Shown here piece after piece: positions 32,972 through 41,967 of a stretch of DNA of 64,000 nucleotides. Below the pieces are notes generated by a model. It worked only from the letters and a program-made list of their open reading frames with translations. It did no database searches and was not told where the DNA came from. Source of the DNA: Flavitalea plasmicola (GTDB taxonomy: Bacteria; Bacteroidota; Bacteroidia; Chitinophagales; Chitinophagaceae); NCBI RefSeq assembly GCF_030546645.1, contig NZ_JAUOTO010000001.1, positions 806,001 through 870,000 of the forward strand. The letters are read 5' to 3'. A program made the position numbers and the translations under genes. Numbering within the stretch: position 1 is the stretch's first letter; each line of letters begins with the position of its first letter.

Positions 32972-35260
32972 ATGAAACATTTACACGTATATCTGTCAAT
33001 TGTTTTTAATCTTTTTTTAGCTACGTCCACTCATTCCCAACAGACCGGATACAAAGGTGGGATCATACCCGCTCCTCAGCACATAAAAGTCACCGGTGGC
33101 GACTTTGTCCTTAACAGAAAAACGATCCTGTATTCGGACAGCGCCGGTTGTATGGCCGTAAAATTGTTTCGTTCCTACCTCTCGGAGAATTGCCACCTCG
33201 ACAATAAGCTGGTCAAAGCTCTGCATGGATCCTATGGAAAGGATACGACCGTTGTAACTATCATAACAAAAAGTGATCCTCTTGTCGTCAGCGAGGGCTA
33301 TCACCTGAAAATATCCCCCCGAAGGATAACCCTGACAGGCAATGGGGCCGGCGTCTTTTATGGCGTGCAAACCCTGCTGCAGCTTTTATCGCAACAGGAT
33401 AAAGGCGCTTGTTCAATACCCTGTTTGGACATCGACGATTTCCCAAGGTTTGCCTACAGGGGATTAATGCTGGACGTTGCCCGTCATTTTTTCACCGTTG
33501 ACCAGGTCAGGCAGGTGCTGGACCTCATGGCACGTTACAAACTGAATACCTTTCACTGGCATTTGACAGATGACCAGGGCTGGCGCCTGGAGATTAAAAA
33601 ATATCCTAAGCTCACCTCGGTAGGAGCGTATAATGTCAATACGGTGCTGGACGGTGACAGGGATTTGCCGGACAGTATCAGCACAGGAGGCTATTACACG
33701 CAGGGCCAGGTACGGGAAGTGATCCGGTATGCGACGGAACGGGGTATCACTATTATTCCTGAAATAGAGGTCCCGGCACATTCCGCGGCTGCTTTGCGGG
33801 CATATCCCGAATTTAAATGTGTGTTGCCGGCCGGCTCCTCCAACATCACCGCGAATAATATCATCTACAGCCCTTCTGAACAGACCTTTCAGTTCCTGGA
33901 AGACGTATTGACAGAAGTGGCGGCGCTTTTCCCCGGTAAATATATTCACATCGGCGGAGACGAAGCCAACAAAAAGCCATGGGAAGAGTCGCTCTTTTGC
34001 CAGCGATTGATGAAGGACCAGAACCTGAAAGACGTGCACGAGCTCCAGAGTTATTTTATACGGCGGATAGAAAAGATCCTCCTTACGAAAGGGCGTAGCC
34101 TTGTCGGCTGGGACGAAATTGCAGAAGGTGGACTGGCGCAGACGGCCACCGTAATGTGCCGGTTTGGCTCAAAGGAAGAAAGCAGGATCGTCAAACTCAA
34201 TCACAAGGTGATCATGACCCCGGGAATTGAAGGATTGTACTTCGACTATCCGCAGAGTAATTCAGGGCTGGAACCATTTTACCATGGACCCTATGTTTCC
34301 TCCCTGGAAAAAACTTATAGCATTGATCCGGCGCCCGAATCACTCACAGCTGATGAAAAGCAACTCGTGATGGGCGTTCAGGGTAGCCTTTGGACAGAGC
34401 ATGTGCCTACCATGAACAAATTGTATTACATGATCATTCCAAGGATCTTTGGGTTAGCCGAAGTTGCCTGGACATTGCCGGAAAATAAAAATAAAACAAC
34501 CTTTCTGGCCGTCAGCGTTCCGAAACATCTTGCCTGGCTGGAAAATAAAGGATATAATTTCCGGGTGCCTACGGCTTTTAATGAGACCGATACAGTAATG
34601 ATAGGCCATAAATTCATACTGGAGAACAAATGTCTCCTGCCGAAGGCAAAAACCTATTATACGCTGAATGGGCGTATGCCTACGGAAAATGACAGGGAAT
34701 TTAATAAGCCCCTGGTTATTTTGATCCCCAGGGACGAACGACGGGAATTACAAACGGTGGTCATTAGCCAGACAGGCAAGCGAAGCGTACCAACCCGAAC
34801 GGTAATGTATAATTATGACCCATTTCCAGCTGTCGACAGTCCGGGCTTGAACAGCGGTCTTCGTTATTACACCTTTTCTTCCGATCCGCTAGACACAAGC
34901 TTGTCGCATCTTGTCACATCGGAGGGCGTTTTGGCGGATTTTCGTCTGGATTCCCTGAGAAGGGACCTGAAGAATTCCACGATCGTTTGTCACGGTTATG
35001 TTAATACACCGGTGGATGATGTGTACTGCTTTTTCCTGCCAGGCCGGGATGATAATAAATTCTTTATCGACGGTCGATGCGTCATCGCCGATCTCAGCCA
35101 TTTTTCGCGTATGGTGAGCATCGGCTCTGTCCCTTTAAAAAAGGGGCTTCATAGGTTCAGATTGGATTATGCTTCCGATGGAAGTGCCGTTATTCCTCTT
35201 TATTACCAGACCTCAGATGGTGAAAGGCATAGGTTCACGCCCGGTCAGCTTTTTCATTAG
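32972..35260 (+). CDS. Beta-N-acetylhexosaminidase, GH20
   Basis: 762 residues with a signal peptide (about 1-22). Residues about 30-150 are the GH20b domain; residues about 158-510 are the GH20 TIM barrel with FHWHLTDDQGWRLEIKKYP, IIPEIEVPAHS and the catalytic pair D330-E331 in HIGGDEANKKPW. GH20 enzymes use the substrate N-acetyl group and remove terminal GlcNAc or GalNAc. The last 130 residues form a PA14-like beta domain (VDDVYCFFLPGRDDNKFFIDG), often seen in such enzymes. It starts 9 bases after the previous gene and points to an N-acetylhexosamine-containing substrate for PUL 1. Confidence 0.92.
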   Translation: MKHLHVYLSIVFNLFLATSTHSQQTGYKGGIIPAPQHIKVTGGDFVLNRKTILYSDSAGCMAVKLFRSYLSENCHLDNKLVKALHGSYGKDTTVVTIITKSDPLVVSEGYHLKISPRRITLTGNGAGVFYGVQTLLQLLSQQDKGACSIPCLDIDDFPRFAYRGLMLDVARHFFTVDQVRQVLDLMARYKLNTFHWHLTDDQGWRLEIKKYPKLTSVGAYNVNTVLDGDRDLPDSISTGGYYTQGQVREVIRYATERGITIIPEIEVPAHSAAALRAYPEFKCVLPAGSSNITANNIIYSPSEQTFQFLEDVLTEVAALFPGKYIHIGGDEANKKPWEESLFCQRLMKDQNLKDVHELQSYFIRRIEKILLTKGRSLVGWDEIAEGGLAQTATVMCRFGSKEESRIVKLNHKVIMTPGIEGLYFDYPQSNSGLEPFYHGPYVSSLEKTYSIDPAPESLTADEKQLVMGVQGSLWTEHVPTMNKLYYMIIPRIFGLAEVAWTLPENKNKTTFLAVSVPKHLAWLENKGYNFRVPTAFNETDTVMIGHKFILENKCLLPKAKTYYTLNGRMPTENDREFNKPLVILIPRDERRELQTVVISQTGKRSVPTRTVMYNYDPFPAVDSPGLNSGLRYYTFSSDPLDTSLSHLVTSEGVLADFRLDSLRRDLKNSTIVCHGYVNTPVDDVYCFFLPGRDDNKFFIDGRCVIADLSHFSRMVSIGSVPLKKGLHRFRLDYASDGSAVIPLYYQTSDGERHRFTPGQLFH

Positions 35261-35348
35261 GTTACCGTTCATTGTATTTGTCCTGATTAAATGCAGGATT
35301 TTGTATTTTCATGGTAGGTAATCACTTGCTCATAAGAAAATATATTTT

Positions 35349-36587
35349 ATGCAAAGAAAGAGCTCATTTTTGTTCATGGGGTTGCTATTGTTTAGCTATC
35401 TCGCGGTAAACGCAAAATGCGGGATGGGACAAGACCGTATTGGCAAAGACAGTTTGCCTCCTGTCGAAACAAAACCGGGATTTGCCAACTACAAGCCCGC
35501 CTTTGCAGGGCAAACCAGGGTTGCAGGCGCCAAAACAAACACTCCTTACAAAGTGGAGAAGATTGCCAGTAAGCTGGGCGATCCGTTCGCCATTGCGGCT
35601 ATGCCCGATGGCAGGCTAATGGTGACCCTCAAATCTGGCACAATGGAGATTCATGATAAGGACGGCCGGCTGGCCAAAAAGATCACTGGGTTGCCGGAGG
35701 TAGTGTACGCTGGCCAGGGTGGACTACTGGATGTAGCTTTTGATCCGGATTTCACCAGCAATAAGATCATCTATTGGAGTTATTCGGAAAGATATCAGTC
35801 GGGAAGTTTGACTGCCGTTGCCAAAGGGAAGTTGAATGAGCAGGCAGGTAAGGTGGACGATATTACGGTGATCTTCCGGGCAACACCTGCGACAAAGAGT
35901 AATTTACAATTCGGATCCCGGCTGGTCTTTGACAACAATGGCGATCTTTTCGTCAGCATAGGTGAAAAATTCTCCCCTGATGTCCGCGTGCAGGCGCAGG
36001 ACTTGAATTCCTATCTGGGGAAGATCATAAGGATAACGACAGCAGGTAAGGCGGCCGCGGGCAATCCCTTTGCCAGCCGGTCGAACGCGAAACCCGAAAT
36101 AATTTCTTGCGGCCACCGCAATCCGGAAGGATTGGACATTAACCCGGCGACCGGTGAATTGTGGGAAGCCGAATTCGGGCCGCATGGGGGTGACGAAATA
36201 AATCTTATCCGCCCCGGTAAGAACTATGGCTGGCCGGTGATCACGTATGGCCTTGAATACTCCAACGACAAGGTGGGCGAAGGCATTCAGCAAAAGGCAG
36301 GAATGGAACAGCCGGTCTATTATTGGGATCCCGTCGTATCTCCAAGCGGCATCTGTTTTTATAAAGGAACCGCCATTCCCGAATGGAAGAATAATTTGTT
36401 TGTTGCTTGCCTCAGCGGGCAGCATGTGGATCGCCTTATGATCAGGAACAACAGGATAGTAGGAGAAGAGAGGCTGCTCACAGACAAAAAGCAGCGATTT
36501 CGTGACGTAGCTTATTCGAATAATGTACTCTACGCAATTACCGATGACGGTGACATATACAAGGTCGAACCTGGTGCCAAACGGTAG
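35349..36587 (+). CDS. PQQ-dependent aldose sugar dehydrogenase (soluble glucose/sorbosone dehydrogenase family)
   Basis: 412 residues with a signal peptide (about 1-23). The six-bladed propeller signature GHRNPEGLDINPATGELWEAEFGPHGGDEINLI, then GKNYGWPVITYG, plus GLLDVAFDPDFTSNKIIYWSY, identifies the soluble aldose dehydrogenase group. These oxidise sugars in the periplasm with PQQ and calcium. No pqq biosynthesis genes are in the window, so the cofactor would come from elsewhere. It follows GH20 by 88 bases and could be in the PUL or on its own promoter. Confidence 0.9.
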   Translation: MQRKSSFLFMGLLLFSYLAVNAKCGMGQDRIGKDSLPPVETKPGFANYKPAFAGQTRVAGAKTNTPYKVEKIASKLGDPFAIAAMPDGRLMVTLKSGTMEIHDKDGRLAKKITGLPEVVYAGQGGLLDVAFDPDFTSNKIIYWSYSERYQSGSLTAVAKGKLNEQAGKVDDITVIFRATPATKSNLQFGSRLVFDNNGDLFVSIGEKFSPDVRVQAQDLNSYLGKIIRITTAGKAAAGNPFASRSNAKPEIISCGHRNPEGLDINPATGELWEAEFGPHGGDEINLIRPGKNYGWPVITYGLEYSNDKVGEGIQQKAGMEQPVYYWDPVVSPSGICFYKGTAIPEWKNNLFVACLSGQHVDRLMIRNNRIVGEERLLTDKKQRFRDVAYSNNVLYAITDDGDIYKVEPGAKR

Positions 36588-36644
36588 AACTTCAAACCCG
36601 GGAATATTGTTTGCTGTTGCTGTTATTGGTGAAGAACGGACCTG

Positions 36645-37739
36645 TCACTTCCGGCCGGCCTGATGCCCCAACTGCTGTAGTCTTCGGATATGCGAACGCA
36701 ATGCTGCAAGAAAGGATGGTTTCGAATTATAATAGACATTGAATTCCCTGGCCGTTTTCTCTACAATAGGCGCAATTTTCCGGTAATGCACGTGACAGAT
36801 ATTTGGAAAGAGATGATGCTCGATCTGAAAATTCAATCCTCCTATATACCAATTCAGGAAGAGATTATTTCTTGCGAAATCCGCCGTTGTCCGAAGCTCA
36901 TGGACAGCCCAGTCGGCATGAATGATGCCATTTTCATCTGCCTTGAACTGTTGGGCTCCTTCCACCACGTGTGCCATTTGAAAAATAGTGCTGAGTATGC
37001 ATCCGGCGGTCCAGTGCATGATGAAAAACCCGAGAAGGACCTGCCACCAGGCATATTCAGTATATATAATAGGTAGCCCGATGAAAGCGAACAGATAGAT
37101 GATCTTTGCCAGCACCATCTTGGAATATTCTCTTGCAGGGCTTACATGATATTTGCCGGTGATCCCTTCCTTGTTGTAATCGGCGAGCTGCGTGAAATCA
37201 TTAATTAATTTCGCGATGGTCATAAGCCCGTAAAAGAAGAAGGCATGAATATACTGGTAACGATGGATCTTTTTCAGGGGCGCATATTGAGAAAGCCGGA
37301 TAGGGCCTTTCCCCGCTATGTCTTCATCGTATCCGTCAATATTGGTGTATGCATGATGCATCATGTTATGTTGCACTTTCCAGGTAAATACGTCGCTTCC
37401 CAGCAGGTACATGGTTCCGCCCATAATTTTATTCACCCACTCTTTGGTGGAGTAAGAACCATGTACGGCGTCATGCATGACACACATGCCTATTCCGGCC
37501 ATCCCTATTCCCATGGTGATCACCCATAAAATGGCGGCCCATATACTCATGGGTATTGTCAGCAACAGTACAAACGGAACGATATATAGTGACAACATAG
37601 CGATCGTTTGTGTCACCAGTGTAACATTCCCCTTGGTGGAGATGCCTTTTTCCTTAAAGTAATTGTTTACATTGTTTCGAACTGCGGCAGCGAATTTTTT
37701 CTGCCATGCTTCGTCACTGGTGAATTTTATCGTTTTCAT
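36645..37739 (-). CDS. Membrane fatty-acid (acyl-CoA) desaturase
   Basis: 364 residues from the ATG at 37739 (MKTIKFTSDEAWQKK, a common start for this group); a longer frame to 37847 was rejected as unconserved. Three histidine boxes are present: HDAVHG, HNMMHHAYTN and QIEHHLFP, the last typical of front-end or linoleoyl-CoA-type desaturases. Hydrophobic helices around residues 40-95 and 190-250 place it in the membrane. It inserts a double bond using the di-iron centre held by those boxes. Region 37740-38038 upstream is divergent with the DJ-1 gene. Confidence 0.92.
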   Translation of the reverse strand: MKTIKFTSDEAWQKKFAAAVRNNVNNYFKEKGISTKGNVTLVTQTIAMLSLYIVPFVLLLTIPMSIWAAILWVITMGIGMAGIGMCVMHDAVHGSYSTKEWVNKIMGGTMYLLGSDVFTWKVQHNMMHHAYTNIDGYDEDIAGKGPIRLSQYAPLKKIHRYQYIHAFFFYGLMTIAKLINDFTQLADYNKEGITGKYHVSPAREYSKMVLAKIIYLFAFIGLPIIYTEYAWWQVLLGFFIMHWTAGCILSTIFQMAHVVEGAQQFKADENGIIHADWAVHELRTTADFARNNLFLNWYIGGLNFQIEHHLFPNICHVHYRKIAPIVEKTAREFNVYYNSKPSFLAALRSHIRRLQQLGHQAGRK

Positions 37740-37997
37740 ACAATTGGCTTGCTGTGATGAACGAAGGGATCCAATTTTTGTCGAAAATAGCTTCTCTGCC
37801 ATATCCTCTTTTTGATGGCGGTCAGTGCCGGACTTGATTTTGATCATGGTACATGGGGTGACGAAGACAAACAGGGGTTATTCTAATCCGTCAAATCTTT
37901 CAAAAACACGGCGCTTAAATGCTTTATTGAACTTTACCATAATCTTTACATGCGAACCGATATTCCGTATAACGTCGGGACCTTTAAAAGGAAAGAC

Positions 37998-38025
37998 CTT
38001 TGTGTGGTTCTATTCTTTCACAAAG
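37998..38025. promoter_or_regulatory. Inverted repeat upstream of the DJ-1/PfpI gene
   Basis: CTTTGTG (37998-38004) and CACAAAG (38019-38025) are perfect 7-base arms 14 bases apart, ending 13 bases before the ATG at 38039. Possible operator or leader hairpin. The rest of 37740-37997 shows no clear promoter in either direction. Confidence 0.35.
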
Positions 38026-38038
38026 AAAATCAACAACG

Positions 38039-38734
38039 ATGGAATTCAAGAAAATTTTATTCGTAGTAACCTCCCACGACAAGATGGGCGACACTGGTAA
38101 AAAGACAGGCATTTGGATCGAAGAATTTGCGGCGCCCTATTATTACTTCCTCGATGCAGGCAAGCAGATCACCATTGCTTCCCCGAAGGGCGGGCAGGCC
38201 CCGATCGATCCAAAGAGCAATGAGCCGGAGAACCAGACACCAGCGACCGTTCGCTACTACAATGATCCGGAGACAATCAAACGCCTGGCCAATACTGTCG
38301 CCATCAAGGCGGTTAACGAGAAGGACTATGACACCGTATTTTATCCCGGCGGTCATGGACCGATGTGGGATTTGCCAGACGATGAGGGCTCGATCCGGCT
38401 GCTTGAAAGTTTTAACCGTGCGGGAAAAGTGATGACGTTGATGTGCCATTCGCCGGTGGCATTGAAAAATGTAAAGGGCGTAGATGGAGACTGGCTGATC
38501 CGGGGCAAACGCGTGACGGCTTTCACCAATGGAGAAGAGTCGGAGGCGGAGCTGACCTGGATCGTGCCCTTCCTGCTGGAGGACATGCTGCGCGGCAGGG
38601 GCGCCAACTATCTGAAGGGGGAGAACTGGCTGCCATTTGTCGTGCGTGACGGCAAGCTGGTCACCGGGCAGAACCCTGCCTCATCTGTGCTGGCGGCCCA
38701 GACAGTAATGGACCTTTTCGAGCGGATGAAATAG
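38039..38734 (+). CDS. DJ-1/PfpI superfamily protein (type 1 glutamine amidotransferase-like, Hsp31-like)
   Basis: 231 residues from the ATG at 38039 (MEFKKILFVVTSHDKM). The nucleophile elbow is LMCHSPVALKN with C136-H137, and an acidic residue in the early part (GIWIEEFAAPYYYF, E28/E29) completes the usual DJ-1 pocket. YPGGHGPMWDLPDD is the Hsp31-type signature. Such proteins act as glyoxalase III, deglycase-like or chaperone enzymes in carbonyl stress. It begins a three-gene run with the EgtD-like methyltransferase (33-base gap) and the MOSC fusion. Confidence 0.9.
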   Translation: MEFKKILFVVTSHDKMGDTGKKTGIWIEEFAAPYYYFLDAGKQITIASPKGGQAPIDPKSNEPENQTPATVRYYNDPETIKRLANTVAIKAVNEKDYDTVFYPGGHGPMWDLPDDEGSIRLLESFNRAGKVMTLMCHSPVALKNVKGVDGDWLIRGKRVTAFTNGEESEAELTWIVPFLLEDMLRGRGANYLKGENWLPFVVRDGKLVTGQNPASSVLAAQTVMDLFERMK

Positions 38735-38767
38735 GGCAGATGCTGTGGAACGCATAAAGAAGACAAT

Positions 38768-39751
38768 ATGACAACGAAAGCTATAATGGAGGACGTGCGA
38801 TCGGCGCAATTTGCAACGGAGATATTTCAGGGATTGACGGCAACACCCAAATACCTGCCGGCCAAATATTTTTATGACACGGCGGGCGATGAGATATTCC
38901 AGGAGATCATGAACTGTGAAGAATATTATCTATCTGCCTGCGAACTGGAGATCTTCCGGAAGCAAACGGCCGGGCTTGCAGCCGCGATTATGCAGCCCGG
39001 CAGCCCGTTTGACCTGATAGAGCTCGGGGCAGGCGACTGCAAAAAGTCGGCTTATCTGTTGCGATACCTGGTTCGCACCGGAGGCAGCTTTACCTATATC
39101 CCGATAGATATTTCGTCAAACATCATCAACTACATACAGACACAGCTTCCTTTGAAAATAGCAGGATTAAACGTAAGGGGACTCAATGGAGAATATTTGC
39201 CCATGATCTCAGAGGCGGCAAAGGTTTCCGGCAAAAGAAAAGTAGTGTTGTTCCTGGGATCGAACCTGGGAAACCTGGCTCCTGCAGAGGCTCGCGCATT
39301 TTGTCGAAAGCTCCGCTGCCACTTGAGGCCCGGAGACCTGGTCCTCATCGGCCTGGACTTAAAAAAATGCCCCGATATCATACTCGCTGCGTATAATGAT
39401 AAGACAGGGATTACGAAAAGATTTAACCTCAATCTTCTGAAGCGGATCAACCGCGAGCTGAATGGGGATTTCGACATCGGGCAATTTCATCATTTCCCGG
39501 TGTATGATCCGCCCTCGGGCGCTTGCAAAAGTTACCTCATTAGCCTTGCAGACCAGCAAGTTACTCTGTGGTGTAACGGAGATGTGCAACACATCCGGTT
39601 TGTGCGCAATGAGGAAATTTTCATGGAGATCTCCCAGAAGTACACGATTGACCAGGTAGATCGTCTGGCCGGCGAGTCGTCTTTCAGGACAGTGCAGCGA
39701 TTTTATGATGACCGCGGATGGTTCGTCGACGCACTTTGGAGCGCCGTTTAG
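38768..39751 (+). CDS. EgtD-like SAM-dependent N-methyltransferase
   Basis: 327 residues. FDLIELGAGDCKKSAYLLRYL is the SAM-binding loop; YIPIDIS, VLFLGSNLGNL and FNLNLLKRINRELNGDF follow the EgtD (histidine N-alpha-trimethyltransferase) pattern, as does EEIFMEISQKY near the end, which retains the E-x-S seen in EgtD. At the position where mycobacterial EgtD has Met in its IEM motif, this protein seems to read K-S (ACKSYLIS), so another amino acid may be the substrate. No EgtB sulfoxide synthase is nearby. The pathway (ergothioneine or other betaine) is therefore open. Confidence 0.82.
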   Translation: MTTKAIMEDVRSAQFATEIFQGLTATPKYLPAKYFYDTAGDEIFQEIMNCEEYYLSACELEIFRKQTAGLAAAIMQPGSPFDLIELGAGDCKKSAYLLRYLVRTGGSFTYIPIDISSNIINYIQTQLPLKIAGLNVRGLNGEYLPMISEAAKVSGKRKVVLFLGSNLGNLAPAEARAFCRKLRCHLRPGDLVLIGLDLKKCPDIILAAYNDKTGITKRFNLNLLKRINRELNGDFDIGQFHHFPVYDPPSGACKSYLISLADQQVTLWCNGDVQHIRFVRNEEIFMEISQKYTIDQVDRLAGESSFRTVQRFYDDRGWFVDALWSAV

Positions 39752-39771
39752 TTATCAATATATTTGATGCT

Positions 39772-41508
39772 ATGAAAGTAATTTCTATAAACGTATCACT
39801 GCCGAAGGAAGTCGACTGGCATGGCCGGAAAATAACTACCTCGATCTTTAAAACACCCGTCGAAGGCAGACGGCATGTCGGAAAATTAAACATTGGGGGA
39901 GACGGCCAGGCTGACCTGCAAGCGCATGGCGGTGAGCATCGAGCGATATTTGTCTATCAAAAGGATTCATACGACTATTGGAAAAAGGAGCTGGGGCTTG
40001 AAAATCTGCACTACGGGCAGTTTGGTGAGAATTTGACGGTTGAGGGTTTGCCTGACAGCGAGGTTTGTATTGGAGATCGGTTTCAGATTGGAACGGTGAT
40101 CCTTGAAGTCACTCAACCACGCGTCACCTGTTATAAGGTAGCCCTTAGCACGGGTGTTCCGGAAATGCCGGCGCTGCTCGTCAGCCACAAACGCCCGGGT
40201 TTTTACTGCCGGGTGATCTGCGAAGGTGACATGGAAGCCGGCGATGAGATCAAAAAGCTTTTCAATGGCAAGGGCGGAATGACCATAGCCGAGGTTGATG
40301 GATTGTTATACAGCAACGCTCATCCCCGCGATCGTCTCCGGCAAGTACTGGACATTGAAGCATTGAGCGCAGGCTGGCGAAGCTCCTTCCAGGCATTGTA
40401 CCAGGCTGCTGTCTCGGGATCGGCATCGGGAAATGCCGGTCTGGCGCCGTCCGCCATGCTTGCCGCCTGGCAAGGCTTCGTGCCCTTCATTGTCACCAGG
40501 ATCGTTGTCGAAAGTGAAGGAGTGCATTCGTTTGAATTATCTCCCATGGATGGTCGCCGCCTGCCGGAATTCGTCGCAGGTCAGCACATCGTCGTTAAAA
40601 TTCCGGGCCTTGGCGGCGCGCCGCTGATCCGGATGTACTCTATTTGCGGACCGGTGAACGAAACATACTATCGCATAGGCGTAAAAGCAGAACTCAATGG
40701 CGTGGGCAGCGACTATCTGTTCCACCATCTCGGGGTGGGAGATCGCCTGGAGATATCCGCGCCCAGAGGCGATTTCACACTTGCACAAAACGCTCGTCCC
40801 CTGATCCTGCTGGGAGCAGGCATCGGCATCACGCCCTTGCTCGCCATGCTGTATGCGGCAGCCGCTGACGGGGATCAAAGAGAAGTCTGGTGGATCTATA
40901 CGACGCAGGACAAAGGACACTATCCTTTCCGGGATGAAGTAGGACGAATTTCCGGTAATATCGTTAAATATCACGGGCACACATCCTTTACACGGCCACA
41001 GGCGGGAGATATCCTCGGGTTGGATTTTGAAGCAAGCGACCGGCTGACGCCGGAGAAACTAAAACAGCTCGATCTGCCTGGTGATGGCGATTACTATTTA
41101 TGCGGTCCCCCCACCTTCATGATGGAAATCAGCGCCGCCTTAAAATCGCTCGGGCTACCAGCGTCTGCGATTAAACAGGAAGCTTTTGGCAACCTTAATC
41201 TGTCCATTGACGGAAAGAAGCCGCCGCATGTCCCCGAAGGTAGCCCTGGGGAAGGTCCGGTGGTCGCTTTCGCCAAAAGCGGCATCAGCTTCAAATGGCA
41301 TCCGCGGTTCACCTCCCTGCTGGAAGCTGCAGAGGCTTGTGATGTCCCGGTGAGCTGGTCCTGCCGGGTAGGTGTATGTCATAGATGCGAAACGACCCTT
41401 TTTTCCGGTGAAGTAAACTATATCTCCGCTCCCCTCGACCAGCCAACGGCCGGCAATGTGCTCATCTGCTGTTCGGTCCCCCGCGCTGATGTTCAGCTGG
41501 ACCTTTGA
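39772..41508 (+). CDS. MOSC domain fused to FAD/NAD reductase and 2Fe-2S ferredoxin
   Basis: 578 residues from the ATG at 39772 (MKVISINVSLPKEVDW). Residues 1-165 are a YiiM-like MOSC domain with the probable molybdenum-cofactor ligand C120 in QPRVTCYKV. A three-helix linker follows (about 175-220). Residues about 235-330 bind FAD (LPEFVAGQHIVVKIPG, RMYSICGP) and about 335-450 bind NAD(P)H (LILLGAGIGITPLLAML, YYLCGPPTFM). Residues about 490-578 are a plant-type ferredoxin with C531, C536, C539 and C566 or C567. This would make a self-contained Moco-dependent reductase of N-hydroxylated compounds (inference from YiiM/YcbX). Confidence 0.88.
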   Translation: MKVISINVSLPKEVDWHGRKITTSIFKTPVEGRRHVGKLNIGGDGQADLQAHGGEHRAIFVYQKDSYDYWKKELGLENLHYGQFGENLTVEGLPDSEVCIGDRFQIGTVILEVTQPRVTCYKVALSTGVPEMPALLVSHKRPGFYCRVICEGDMEAGDEIKKLFNGKGGMTIAEVDGLLYSNAHPRDRLRQVLDIEALSAGWRSSFQALYQAAVSGSASGNAGLAPSAMLAAWQGFVPFIVTRIVVESEGVHSFELSPMDGRRLPEFVAGQHIVVKIPGLGGAPLIRMYSICGPVNETYYRIGVKAELNGVGSDYLFHHLGVGDRLEISAPRGDFTLAQNARPLILLGAGIGITPLLAMLYAAAADGDQREVWWIYTTQDKGHYPFRDEVGRISGNIVKYHGHTSFTRPQAGDILGLDFEASDRLTPEKLKQLDLPGDGDYYLCGPPTFMMEISAALKSLGLPASAIKQEAFGNLNLSIDGKKPPHVPEGSPGEGPVVAFAKSGISFKWHPRFTSLLEAAEACDVPVSWSCRVGVCHRCETTLFSGEVNYISAPLDQPTAGNVLICCSVPRADVQLDL

Positions 41509-41520
41509 CTTTTATGACGG

Positions 41521-41898
41521 TCAATCATCATTTTCAATTGGCTCCCATAGTTCGATTTTATTACCTTCCGGATCGATGATCCAGCCAAATCGACCGTAGT
41601 CATATTCCTGCATGTCGCCGGCAATGGTTACGCCATTTTCCCGGAGCTCCGCAAGCAAGGCCCGCAGATCGGCGACCCTGAAATTGATCATATAGGACTG
41701 TTCGCCCGGGTTAAAATAGTCGGAGTCTTCTTTAAAGATAGCAACAGACGTACTGCCCGTGGGCTTATCATCGGCCCATTTGAACTGTATATAGCCATGC
41801 TGAAATTGGAGTCCCAGATGCTGGCCGTACCATTCCATCAGCTGCTGGGGGTTGCGTGCTTTGAAAAAGACACCGCCAACGCCGGTAATTTTTTGCAT
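41521..41898 (-). CDS. VOC-family (glyoxalase/bleomycin-resistance-like) protein
   Basis: 125 residues of one VOC module pair: ITGVGGVFFKARNPQQLMEWYGQHLGL, YMINFRVADLRALLAELRENGVTIAG, and FGWIIDPEGNKIELWEP at the end. It resembles the small single-subunit VOC proteins whose dimers bind a metal or a small ligand; E in KIELWEP is the usual metal ligand. Substrate unknown. It is convergent with the MOSC fusion gene, 12 bases apart. Confidence 0.85.
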   Translation of the reverse strand: MQKITGVGGVFFKARNPQQLMEWYGQHLGLQFQHGYIQFKWADDKPTGSTSVAIFKEDSDYFNPGEQSYMINFRVADLRALLAELRENGVTIAGDMQEYDYGRFGWIIDPEGNKIELWEPIENDD

Positions 41899-41938
41899 AA
41901 ATGTATATTTGTCAGTTAGTAAGATATATTATTGTTGT

Positions 41939-41947
41939 CAAAGTAAC
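41939..41947 (-). promoter_or_regulatory. -7-like promoter element of the VOC gene
   Basis: Minus-strand GTTACTTTG, 40 bases before the start at 41898. The same nonamer stands 37 bases before the gene at 3799, which strengthens both calls as promoter elements. Confidence 0.45.
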
Positions 41948-41967
41948 AAAGGAGATAACCCCCATGC

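Noticed and set aside
37740..37847. N-terminal extension of the desaturase frame
   Set aside because: Thirty-six extra codons without conserved character; the family start MKTIKFTSDEAWQKK fits 37739.
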